A DNA stretch of 8,150 bases from positions 1-8,150 of the forward strand of contig DASVHQ010000068.1 in the NCBI GenBank assembly GCA_036382515.1, written 5' to 3'. Source of the stretch: JADGRF01 sp036382515 (GTDB lineage Bacteria; Myxococcota_A; Polyangia; Polyangiales; JAFGIB01). The first letter of the stretch is position 1; the number at the start of each line of letters is the position of its first letter. The notes under the pieces were generated by a model. The model searched no databases, was not told where the DNA came from, and worked only from the letters and a program-made list of their open reading frames with translations. A program made the translations under genes and the position numbers. Positions 1 through 5,754 of this stretch are shown here, piece after piece.

Positions 1-787
1 GTCATCCATGCCTCTGCCGCAGCAGAAGATGGGTGAGCAGGGCCACAAAATCTTGTCATCCGCAAGTAGAAATGTCCTGCGAGCCGGTAGTCCCTATAGT
101 GCGACCAGGCAAAGCTGGTCGAGGAGGATTGGAGGATGCGATGAATCCATGAAACCTCGTCTGTTGTGGCGGTAGTCGGGTCGGGAGCCGGCGCGGTGGA
201 TGCTAGAGGGGTTGCACGCCAAGCGTTTCTGCCGCGCAGAGGGGCTCGAGCAGCGCCTAGCTCTGCGTGCCGCGCTTGCCACGGCTCCACGGACGCGTGC
301 GTGCCGGCGTGCAACTCGTCACACAGCCGGAGCAGCCAGTGCTCGCGTGGTTGCCACCGATTGTAGCCCGCACGAACGTCCGCTCCGCGCCCGCATCACG
401 GACTCAGTTGCCCGCCCACTGGGTGATCTCTGCCGCGGTGTTGGGGCCGATGCTCCCGCTTCGAAGTGGTTTTCAGCCAAGAATGCCGGGCCCAAGAAGA
501 ATTGCGGATCAGGGGAGCGGCCTGCATTTTGAGAAATCCGGGGCGCTACTTCTCCGTCCTGGGACTTTCGCCCTGCGCTCTGCCGATCCGTGTCCATTCG
601 CCTGGATCCGACGTGGGCGGCACACCCAGAGCGATAATCGAGCGGTTCCATCGCCCATGCACGCCGCAGCTGTCGGCGTCGGTGCCTCCAACAGCACCTG
701 ATTCGCGCGACGCTTTTGCCGCGTTACGGGAGCACCAGCAGCGCAACCGCTTCTGGTCACCGGATCCAAAACTGCACCCGTGCGGCT
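1..787. other. No supportable gene; probable non-coding or decayed DNA
   Basis: Open frames exist on both strands, as expected at high GC, but none gives a recognisable protein. Their translations are rich in Arg, Ala, Pro and Cys in the way of out-of-frame GC-rich DNA, and no long frame has a good ribosome site. A purine-rich, Shine-Dalgarno-like stretch at 122-136 precedes an ATG at about 140, but that frame closes after three codons (Met-Asn-Pro-stop), so it may be the relic of a gene start. At the right end, minus-strand bases 850 to 788 can be read as a short hydrophilic Ala/Pro-rich tail ending in TAA; see the repeat finding. Confidence 0.5.
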
Positions 788-850
788 TTAGATCGTGGTG
801 ACGGGTGCAGGTGCCACCGCTGGCTTGTCAGCGACGTGATCCGAGCAACC

Positions 851-907
851 GGCCGCGCCGCGTCACCCGCCTGAGCAGCTACCCCTGGCGGCTACCCCTG
901 GCGGCGG
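851..907 (-). repeat. Dispersed repeat, copy A (partial, with internal duplication)
   Basis: Positions 858-879 are identical to 2935-2956 and 5580-5601; the shared core includes CGTCACCCGCCTGAGCAG. The right edge, GGCGGCGG at 900-907, also ends the other two copies, after which the sequences diverge. This copy lacks the left third found in copies B and C. It carries an exact 13-bp tandem duplication (878-890 and 891-903). On the minus strand it directly follows a broken FMN-reductase reading frame. Confidence 0.8.
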
Positions 908-1089
908 TACTGCCACTTCATCGGGTGGTTGGGCTCGTCGAGCAGCGGCAGGTTCACCTCTTTCAAGTCGACAGCTTCGACGTCGAACTTGGCGTGCTGC
1001 GTGGCTTGCTGCGCAAACCACTTGGGGCGTTCGTGTCGAGACACTTTTGCACCCGGTGGCGGGGCGATCGCCGAACGAGCCAGTTGCAC
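892..1089 (-). pseudogene. N-terminal fragment of an NADPH-dependent FMN reductase-like protein
   Basis: Read on the minus strand from a possible GTG at 1089, this frame encodes 65 residues. The part FDVEAVDLKEVNLPLLDEPN closely resembles the early part of the NADPH-dependent FMN reductase family (flavodoxin-like fold), where a hydrophobic strand and a Leu-Pro-Leu-Leu-Asp-Glu-Pro segment follow the first helix. Intact members have about 180-200 residues. Here similarity stops at residue 60, exactly where repeat copy A begins (base 907 downward), and the frame closes inside the repeat at 892. The usual first beta strand and Gly-Ser-x-Arg-Pro-Gly flavin phosphate loop are not clearly present, so the 5' end also looks decayed. 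It is a gene remnant, most likely not expressed. The family call rests on pattern recognition without a search. Confidence 0.5.
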
Positions 1090-1178
1090 CTCAACCTCGG
1101 GCGAGATCCGGCTTCTTTGCCATTCGTCCGCTGGCTCAAATGTTGCAGCAGACCCCCACCACGCAAACGGAGAGCTTC

Positions 1179-1832
1179 ATGAAAAAGATCACCACTGTAT
1201 TTTGCTTGTTGGTGTGCGCGGGCTGCACAACAGCACGCTCGTCAGAACGTCCCGCAGCCTCGGCCAATGACAGGGTGACGCCCTCGGAGGCTCAACCTCG
1301 CGCCTATCAATCGCCAGCGCAGACGCCCACAGCCCACGATGACGTGACGGCGACGGATACGGAGGCAGCGCTACGCGACCGCCCTATCGACACTGCAACG
1401 AGCACTTCCCGTCCAGACGAACTGGACAGGGTCGTGCAACCCGCGCCGATCTCGGACCATGCCTCCAACACGCCGCGGGCAAAGCCGATCAGCGATGCTC
1501 CCAAGGCTCATAGCGCCGCGAGCAGCGACCGAAGCTCGAATGCCGACAACACCGGCATCAATAAGCGCGACCGCAGCCCGGCAGCCCTAACACCCATGGA
1601 TCAAGGCAGCACTGCAAGCGACACCAAGATCACGCAGCACGTTCGGGAGGCCATCATCGCCGATGGCTCACTCTCGTTCACGGCCAAGAACGTGAAGATC
1701 ATCACGGTGAACGGAAAGGTGACGCTGCGCGGTCCAGTCAACAGCGCGCAGGAGCGCGCCAACATTGAAACCAAAGCGATGCAGGTTGCAGGTCACGGCC
1801 ACGTCGATAATCAAACCGAAATTGCCAAGTGA
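1179..1832 (+). CDS. BON-domain outer-membrane lipoprotein
   Basis: The protein has 217 residues. I start it at ATG 1179 rather than an upstream in-frame codon because GGAGAG at 1169-1174 is well placed and the first 16 residues form a lipoprotein signal: Lys-Lys, a hydrophobic run, then Cys-Ala-Gly-Cys with lipidated Cys16. Thr at +2 suggests outer-membrane sorting. Residues 17-146 are a hydrophilic, low-complexity linker rich in Ser, Thr, Ala, Pro and Asp. Residues 147-217 form one BON domain, as in OsmY: helix with Ile-Thr-Gln-His-Val-Arg, then Val-Lys-Ile-Ile-Thr-Val-Asn-Gly-Lys-Val-Thr-Leu-Arg-Gly, then a helix and final strand. BON domains are thought to bind phospholipid or other envelope components and are common in osmotic and envelope stress proteins. 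The 13-base gap to the next gene implies one transcript. The stress role is inference. Confidence 0.85.
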   Translation: MKKITTVFCLLVCAGCTTARSSERPAASANDRVTPSEAQPRAYQSPAQTPTAHDDVTATDTEAALRDRPIDTATSTSRPDELDRVVQPAPISDHASNTPRAKPISDAPKAHSAASSDRSSNADNTGINKRDRSPAALTPMDQGSTASDTKITQHVREAIIADGSLSFTAKNVKIITVNGKVTLRGPVNSAQERANIETKAMQVAGHGHVDNQTEIAK

Positions 1833-1845
1833 ACGGAGACAGACC

Positions 1846-2385
1846 ATGGACAAATCAGTGATGGGAATCGTCGACTCGCGCTCGCGCGCGGAAGAAATCC
1901 TAGCCAGCCTGCAGGCCGCGGGCGTCGGCACTTCGAAGATCTCGGTGCTGCTGCCAGACAAGAGCAGCACCAAAGACTTCGCGCATGAGCACAATACGAA
2001 GGCGCCGGAGGGCGCAATCGCTGGCGCCAGTGCGGGCGGCGCCGCGGGCGGTACGTTGGGCCTACTGATGGGCATCGGCGCGCTCGCAATACCCGGCCTT
2101 GGACCTTTCATCGCCGCCGGTCCGCTGATGGCAGCGCTCAGCGGCGCTGCAGCGGGTGCGACGGTCGGTGGCATCACCGGTGCATTGGTGGGAATGGGCA
2201 TTCCGGAAATCGAAGCCAAGGTCTACGAGGGTAAGATCGCGGGCGGCAACATTCTGATCGCCGTTCACACGGATAGCTCTGACGCCCGAAAACAAGCCGA
2301 GGCGATTCTCGAGCACCAAGGCGCGCACGACATCGTCAGCACGGGTGAAGCTTCCGTGCCGACGCCGAAGACCAAAAAGGCCTGA
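1846..2385 (+). CDS. Glycine-zipper stress-type protein (YflT/DUF3341-like)
   Basis: The protein has 179 residues, from ATG 1846 with ACGGAGAC just upstream. Residues 1-50 form a compact alpha/beta segment (start MDKSVMGIVDSRSRAEEILA) resembling general stress protein 17M/YflT domains. Residues 55-122 are a long Gly/Ala-rich hydrophobic stretch with repeated small-x3-small spacing (glycine zipper), which could insert into or across a membrane as a hairpin. Residues 123-165 are soluble again: a segment starting Ile-Glu-Ala-Lys-Val-Tyr-Glu-Gly-Lys, a strand Asn-Ile-Leu-Ile-Ala-Val-His-Thr, and a helix. Very similar proteins occur widely in proteobacteria and are sometimes auto-named after ActD/DUF3341, but nothing here points to a respiratory complex. 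Co-transcription with the BON lipoprotein (13-base gap) suggests an envelope or osmotic stress pair. The biochemical function is unknown. Confidence 0.8.
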   Translation: MDKSVMGIVDSRSRAEEILASLQAAGVGTSKISVLLPDKSSTKDFAHEHNTKAPEGAIAGASAGGAAGGTLGLLMGIGALAIPGLGPFIAAGPLMAALSGAAAGATVGGITGALVGMGIPEIEAKVYEGKIAGGNILIAVHTDSSDARKQAEAILEHQGAHDIVSTGEASVPTPKTKKA

Positions 2386-2408
2386 GCGAGTTCCCGTTTC
2401 CGCTCGGT

Positions 2409-2456
2409 GGCTCGCGCGGTTCGGCCATCGAGCGGTCTCGCCGGCCGAAGCGAGCC
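2409..2456 (+). terminator. Large imperfect hairpin after the BON/zipper operon (possible terminator)
   Basis: Arms GGCTCG (2409-2414) and CGAGCC (2451-2456) enclose a second pair, TTCGGCC (2420-2426) and GGCCGAA (2443-2449), with a 16-base loop. It lies 23 bases after the stop codon at 2385. No T tract follows, so termination is an inference from position and stability; it could instead be an mRNA-protecting or repeat-type structure. Confidence 0.4.
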
Positions 2457-2518
2457 GCACGCTCGACCATCCGCACCATCGAATCGACGAACCGCTTCCG
2501 CAGAACATCGCCAAAGGC

Positions 2519-2902
2519 TCACTTCGCGACGCTGCCGCGGCGCAGGCGCAGAAGCAGCTGACCGACAGCTTGCGCATGCGGTCGCGCTGCCAGCTGCATG
2601 GTGACGAGCGCTTTCAGCTGCTTCGTAGTCTGACCGGCGTGAGCCACGATCAACGGGATGCGCGAGTCTTCCTCCGATGGACTGCCATGCCAAGAATGGT
2701 AGGGGGCGGCGAAGTAGTAGCGGTCTTCGGGTCGTGCTCGATCGCCGTTGTGCGCCAAGAGCAACACATCGCCCGCGCGCTCTCCGTGTGGTCCCGCTGC
2801 AAGCTCGCGCAAGCGGGATGCAAAGCCGACGTAACTCGGATGCGGATGCGCCAGCAGATACGCGTCGAGCGGCTCGGTCTTGGGCAGTGGCGGTAGCCGG
2901 GA
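2519..2902 (-). pseudogene. C-terminal remnant of an alkaline-phosphatase-superfamily phosphodiesterase
   Basis: The minus frame is open from 2902 to a TGA at 2519 and gives 127 residues. It includes RYYFAAPYHSWHGSPSEEDS followed by Ile-Pro-Leu-Ile-Val-Ala-His, typical of the last core block of type I phosphodiesterase/nucleotide pyrophosphatase-like proteins, where the His before Gly binds a catalytic metal and the next strand has the Ile/Val-Pro-Leu motif. The preceding Gly-Asp-Val-Leu-Leu-Leu-Ala segment also fits. Intact family members are several hundred residues long; the N-terminal half with the catalytic Ser/Thr and the other metal ligands is missing. The frame is blocked by an in-frame TAA at 2903-2905, at the edge of repeat copy B (2905), so no native start survives. 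Codon use in the remnant still looks coding, suggesting recent truncation. An internal TTG at 2812 could start a short product, but I doubt it is functional. Confidence 0.7.
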
Positions 2903-2904
2903 TT

Positions 2905-2970
2905 AACACCACCCAGTCTGCCAGCCGCCCAGCCCCGCGTCACCCGCCTGAGCAGCACCCCTGGCGGCGG
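2905..2970 (-). repeat. Dispersed 66-bp repeat, copy B
   Basis: Aligned with copy C (5550-5615), the 22 bases 2909-2930 match 5554-5575 exactly and 2935-2956 match 5580-5601 exactly. Only a few substitutions and two single-base indels separate the copies. Both are 66 bp and end at GGCGGCGG. Each also has GCCGCC and GGCGGC arms near its ends that could pair. It abuts the broken phosphodiesterase frame at its left edge. Confidence 0.85.
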
Positions 2971-2989
2971 AGCTGTGCGGAGGCGAAGT

Positions 2990-3048
2990 GTAAGCGGCAT
3001 GGCAGCATGCAGGGCGAAAGTACGCCCCGCTGCTCATGCGATTAGCAT
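2990..3048. other. Cluster of three small hairpins; possible mobile-element end or structured RNA
   Basis: Three perfect inverted repeats follow one another: GCATG/CATGC (2997-3001, 3006-3010), GGGCG/CGCCC (3012-3016, 3023-3027) and ATGC/GCAT (3036-3039, 3045-3048). They start just after GTAAGCGGC at 2990, which resembles the conserved GTAA-type tip of IS66-family ends. No matching opposite end (GCCGCTTAC) is seen in the window, so the IS assignment is weak. The local base composition is less GC-rich than the surroundings. Confidence 0.3.
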
Positions 3049-3120
3049 CGGCTCCAAACTTAGTAAAGCTAGCGGCGGGTGGCCGCCTCGCAGGGCCGTT
3101 CCAGGCGACGACCGCAGGTC

Positions 3121-3471
3121 TCAGCCCGGGTCGGCGGCGCCGATGCCCAGGGACTGGATGCGCAGCTGACTCGGACCGAAGTGCACGAGCTGCTCCAGGC
3201 GCGCTCGCGTCTGCTCGTCGGGCTTGACCACGGCGACCACGGGCCCGACGTGGATCTGAAGGCCGAAGGAGTGAATCTCCAGGTCCCACGGGCCGAGGCG
3301 ATCGGCGCGGTACGCGGTGGGGACCAGGGCGATGCGCTCGTCGATGGCGTGGTGGTCGTCGAGCCACTCACCGCTTGCGCGCTCCCGCACGGCGATGCAG
3401 GCCGAGCCGTAGATGACGTATTCGTGTTGGCGGGTGACGCAGACGCTGCACAGAGTATCGATGCTGGACAT
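3121..3471 (-). CDS. Hypothetical protein, 116 residues
   Basis: The frame runs from ATG 3471 to TGA 3121 with an AGAGG-containing purine stretch about 10 bases upstream. I do not recognise a family. The N-terminus has a Cys-x2-Cys pair (Cys8, Cys11) followed by a strand-like stretch, EYVIYGSACIAVRER, with a further Cys. The middle is acidic with several His (Asp-Asp-His-His). Then come beta-rich segments including Gly-Leu-Gln-Ile-His-Val-Gly-Pro-Val-Val-Ala-Val-Val. The C-terminus is a helix with Arg-Ala-Arg-Leu-Glu-Gln-Leu. There is no signal peptide or membrane segment, so it should be cytoplasmic. Balanced amino-acid composition and GC-rich third positions support a real gene. The Cys/His content allows for metal binding, but that is speculation. 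It is transcribed separately from the hydrolase gene upstream, which ends in its own terminator. Confidence 0.7.
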   Translation of the reverse strand: MSSIDTLCSVCVTRQHEYVIYGSACIAVRERASGEWLDDHHAIDERIALVPTAYRADRLGPWDLEIHSFGLQIHVGPVVAVVKPDEQTRARLEQLVHFGPSQLRIQSLGIGAADPG

Positions 3472-3503
3472 GTGGGCTTTGCCTCTTTCTTACGCTTTGT
3501 TCT

Positions 3504-3532
3504 GTAGTCAGCATGGCGGGGCCATGTGTCAA
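3504..3532 (-). promoter_or_regulatory. Possible promoter/operator of the 116-residue protein gene
   Basis: On the minus strand a TTGACA box (3532-3527) is followed at once by a perfect inverted repeat, CATGGC-ccc-GCCATG (3526-3512). A -10 box at standard spacing would fall near 3509-3504 but matches poorly (GACTAC). The site is 33-61 bases upstream of ATG 3471. The TTGACA and the dyad are seen directly; the regulatory role is inferred. Confidence 0.35.
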
Positions 3533-3623
3533 ACAGGTGAACGCAAAGTAAGAAGTACGTGGCTTTTCGCTGTGATTGCGCCTGCTTCAAGCCCACGCCG
3601 CCCGCTGCCGTGTGGGCCTGACG

Positions 3624-3659
3624 AAAAAGCCCCCCGCCACGCTGTCGTGACGGGAGGCT
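3624..3659 (-). terminator. Intrinsic terminator of the hydrolase gene
   Basis: Read on the minus strand, arms AGCCTCCCGTCACG (3659-3646) and CGTGGCGGGGGGCT (3641-3628) form a 14-position stem around a four-base loop, followed directly by a T run (complement of 3628-3624). It lies 32 bases beyond the stop codon of the lipase-like gene. This is a classic rho-independent structure and the clearest terminator in the window. Confidence 0.9.
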
Positions 3660-3690
3660 CTGTCGTGTAGCCAGCGGCTGGCGCTGTGTT

Positions 3691-5205
3691 CTACTGGAAG
3701 TAGACGTTCACGAGCACGTCCGACGAAGGCCAGTTGGAGATGGTGATCTTGCCCGGGGCGGCCGCGCTGTCTTCCGAGCCTGCGATGAAGTCGAAGTCAA
3801 TCAGCGCGGGTTTGGTGGCGTCCATGGCGACGTCGGAGAACGCGATGAAGGTCGCGTTGTCGACGAGGCCGAGGTCCGACTTGCCGTTCTTGTTCTTGTC
3901 CTCGAGGAACATGGCGGCCACGCCACCGGAGAGGTTCATGGTCTTGTAGCCCTCGACGCCTGCGTTGGCGCTGGTCAAGACTTCCTTGCCGTCGACCTTC
4001 AGGCTGGCGCCCAGGTCTTGCCGGAAGCCGCCGCCGGTCCAGCGCACGACCGCCGTCACCGACTTCGCATCGCGCGTGGCCTTGTCGGTGGTCTGCATAG
4101 CGACCAGGCCGCCGACCGCCGTGCCGTCCGACTTACTCGCGGGCGCGAGCAAACGCATCAGGTAGTTCGAGCGTACGAACGGCGTGTAATACGCATAGCC
4201 GACGAGCTTGTTGTTGTTGTCGTAGCCGCTGAACACGTAGGGGACACCGCGCTTGAGCTGCAGCGGGCCGAAGTGGCCGGGCGCGTCGGACTTACCGACC
4301 GTCACCGCCGTGCCGAGCTTGCGTGCCTCGGTACCGACCTCGTGGATCTCCAGCTTGCCGGTGATCGGCTGGTTGTCGGCGAAGGTCTCCGAGATGCCTT
4401 CGACTGTGATCATCTCGTCGCCGCACTGCACTTCGTCGTATTTGGGCGCCTTGCCGCCATTGAGGAACTTGTAGATCTCGATGAACGATCGCTTGGAGTC
4501 GGCCACCGCGAAGTGATCTTCGTCGGTGAACGTCACCGTCTTCACTTTGGTCGGGTCGGTCGAGCTGGTCGCGTGATGCGGGGTGTTGCCCAGATCGTGC
4601 ATCGACGACAGGCTGAGCGTCTCCACGTCTTTCACGTCGTGCGCGCCCGAGAGGTTGATGTAGTGGGCCACCTTGGCGGCCTGGGACGGCACACTCAGGT
4701 AGGTGCCACAATGCGAGGTGCCCTGCGAGTGACCGGCCAGGTCCACCTGCGTGAAGCCAGGATTGGCCGCGAGGATCTGCTTGATGGCCGCGTCGATCTT
4801 GCCGCAGCCCACCTTGGGGCTCGCGTCGCTGCAGGAGTTGCCCGGGTTGTCGACGAAGATGGAGTTGTATTCCACGCCGATGATGCGGTCCTGGCAGTAG
4901 CCATTGCTGCCGAGCAGCGACGCGACGCGCGCGAAGGTATCGCCCTCCGCGTAGGTGCCGTGGACGAACACGATGGGCCGCTTGGTCTTGTCGCAGTCCT
5001 TGTCGGACACGACCACGTCGCACTTGAGCGTCGAGGCCACCCCGGTGGCCAGGCCGCCAGCGTCGCCGCCGTCGGCCACGCCGCCGCCGTCAGTGGCTGC
5101 GTTGCCGCCATTGGGGCCGCTGCTCGACTTGCTGTCGGAGCCGCAGCCCCATAGCCCTGCCGACAGCGCGACGATCACCCATACAAGTTGTTTGCTGCTG
5201 CGCAT
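3691..5205 (-). CDS. Lipase/esterase-like alpha/beta-hydrolase lipoprotein
   Basis: The protein has 504 residues, from ATG 5205 with GGAG eight bases upstream. The N-terminus is a lipoprotein signal ending Leu-Trp-Gly-Cys21 (Trp in the box is unusual), then a Gly/Asp/Ala/Ser-rich linker to about residue 55. Residues 75-255 are an alpha/beta-hydrolase domain: oxyanion segment RPIVFVHGTYAEGDTF (76-91), nucleophile elbow Gly-His-Ser160-Gln-Gly, and likely acid and base at Asp190 (Ser-Gly-Ala-His-Asp) and His231 (Asp-Glu-Asp-His-Phe). Several cysteines (62, 71, 104, 125, 134, 166) suggest disulfides outside the cytoplasm. Residues 260-500 are two beta-rich parts resembling the C-terminal lipid-binding domain of Archaeoglobus AFL-type lipases; Asp436-x-Asn-x-Asn-Gly-x-x-Asp444 looks like a calcium loop. 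The role is probably hydrolysis of lipids or other esters at the cell surface; the substrate is unknown. It has its own terminator. Confidence 0.85.
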   Translation of the reverse strand: MRSSKQLVWVIVALSAGLWGCGSDSKSSSGPNGGNAATDGGGVADGGDAGGLATGVASTLKCDVVVSDKDCDKTKRPIVFVHGTYAEGDTFARVASLLGSNGYCQDRIIGVEYNSIFVDNPGNSCSDASPKVGCGKIDAAIKQILAANPGFTQVDLAGHSQGTSHCGTYLSVPSQAAKVAHYINLSGAHDVKDVETLSLSSMHDLGNTPHHATSSTDPTKVKTVTFTDEDHFAVADSKRSFIEIYKFLNGGKAPKYDEVQCGDEMITVEGISETFADNQPITGKLEIHEVGTEARKLGTAVTVGKSDAPGHFGPLQLKRGVPYVFSGYDNNNKLVGYAYYTPFVRSNYLMRLLAPASKSDGTAVGGLVAMQTTDKATRDAKSVTAVVRWTGGGFRQDLGASLKVDGKEVLTSANAGVEGYKTMNLSGGVAAMFLEDKNKNGKSDLGLVDNATFIAFSDVAMDATKPALIDFDFIAGSEDSAAAPGKITISNWPSSDVLVNVYFQ

Positions 5206-5265
5206 TGATTTCGCTCCGACTTTCTGAACCCACCCGGGTCGTACAACTCAGCATAGAAGCACACA

Positions 5266-5282
5266 GGCGACACCCTGTCGCC
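5266..5282. promoter_or_regulatory. Perfect 7-bp inverted repeat upstream of the hydrolase gene
   Basis: GGCGACA (5266-5272) and TGTCGCC (5276-5282) are separated by three bases. It lies 61-77 bases upstream of the hydrolase start and 56 bases past the stop of the Cys-rich remnant, both on the minus strand. It could be an operator of the hydrolase gene or a weak terminator of the remnant; no clear T tract follows on either strand. Confidence 0.35.
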
Positions 5283-5337
5283 AGACGCGCCAGAAACGTT
5301 ATCTCTCTGTGCCAACTGCGCTCGGCTGCGCAGCCTG

Positions 5338-5549
5338 TCACTGCGGCACGACGAACGCACAATACCCCGCGATGCAAGTGTTCTGCGGCATGCTCGAGTC
5401 GGTCGGTGCGCAGCAATCTGCATTGCTCACGCAGCGCTCGTCGCGCTTGGAACAAGTCGGCACCTTGGGGACATTGCAGGTGCCCTTCTGTTCCATGCCG
5501 AACTCACTCGGCGTGGCGTCGGGCACGTAGCAGGGCGATAGCCAGCATA
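5338..5549 (-). pseudogene. C-terminal remnant of a cysteine-rich secreted protein
   Basis: The minus frame ends at TGA 5338 and encodes about 70 residues of convincing protein before it runs into repeat copy C at 5550. The cysteine pattern is Cys-x7-Cys-x6-Cys-x5-Cys-Cys-x11-Cys-x4-Cys, with segments such as CVSNADCCAP and CIAGYCAFVVPQ. This spacing, with adjacent cysteines after an Asn/Asp-Ala-Asp, is the small disulfide-knot style often found at the ends of myxobacterial secreted proteins. Further upstream the frame stays open but only reads through the repeat and across the opposite-strand monooxygenase and ohrR genes, so it does not represent the original N-terminus. There is no start codon or signal peptide for the remnant. 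It is probably the tail of an exported protein whose 5' part was lost by rearrangement at the repeat. Confidence 0.6.
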
Positions 5550-5615
5550 AACGCCACCCAGTCTGCCAGCCGCCCCGCGCCGCGTCACCCGCCTGAGCAG
5601 CTACCCCGGCGGCGG
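5550..5615 (-). repeat. Dispersed 66-bp repeat, copy C
   Basis: This is the same element as copy B, with matching left edge (AAC[A/G]CCACCC), matching right edge (GGCGGCGG) and equal length. It abuts the broken Cys-rich frame at its left edge. On the right, 40 bases separate it from the promoter of the monooxygenase/ohrR unit. Confidence 0.85.
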
Positions 5616-5655
5616 TGACCGGTATGCAGCGTGCTTCGCAGCCGGCGCCGAGGCG

Positions 5656-5685
5656 TTGACATTTCGATTGTGCACAATCTAATGT
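5656..5685 (+). promoter_or_regulatory. Sigma-70-type promoter of the monooxygenase/ohrR operon
   Basis: A perfect TTGACA (5656-5661) is followed after 18 bases by TAATGT (5680-5685). The stretch is markedly AT-rich against GC-rich surroundings. A start site near 5692 would give a leader of about 60 bases before ATG 5755. The spacer is filled by the palindrome described separately. Confidence 0.6.
5666..5679. promoter_or_regulatory. Perfect 14-bp palindrome, candidate OhrR operator
   Basis: GATTGTGCACAATC is its own reverse complement. With one mismatched pair, the symmetry extends to TT at 5663-5664 and AA at 5681-5682. It sits exactly between the -35 and -10 boxes, where a bound dimer would block RNA polymerase. 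MarR/OhrR dimers bind AT-rich dyads of about this size, and the operon encodes such a protein, so autoregulation is the simplest reading. Binding itself is inferred. Confidence 0.55.
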
Positions 5686-5754
5686 CGCGCGGCCTGACAG
5701 GGGAACCCATGCGGAAGCCCTCGGGCGCGGGACTGGCAAGCGCAGGAGCAGCGG

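Noticed and set aside
166..366. A Gly-x-Gly-x2-Gly-like stretch (VVAVVGSGAGAVDARG) suggesting a nucleotide-binding fold
   Set aside because: The frame is short, cysteine- and arginine-rich afterwards, and closes without any further family feature.
267..701. A 144-codon plus-strand open frame in the left gene-free region
   Set aside because: No ribosome site, no recognisable motif and Pro/Arg/Ala-rich composition typical of random GC-rich sequence.
2265..2912. A 215-codon minus-strand open frame
   Set aside because: It overlaps the zipper gene on the other strand and the phosphodiesterase remnant in another frame; its translation is Arg/Ser/Ala-rich shadow sequence.
2903..3367. A 154-codon minus-strand open frame through repeat B and the hairpin cluster
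   Set aside because: It overlaps the better-supported 116-residue protein in a different frame, and its left end simply translates the repeat.
4018..5154. A 378-codon plus-strand open frame
   Set aside because: It is the antisense shadow of the lipase-like gene; its Arg/Val/His/Ala-rich translation has no domain, whereas the minus frame has a signal, catalytic motifs and a terminator.
851..5615. The three repeats as a CRISPR array or as integron attC sites
   Set aside because: The copies are kilobases apart with genes between them, and I could not find the paired GTTRRRY/RYYYAAC core sites expected of attC.
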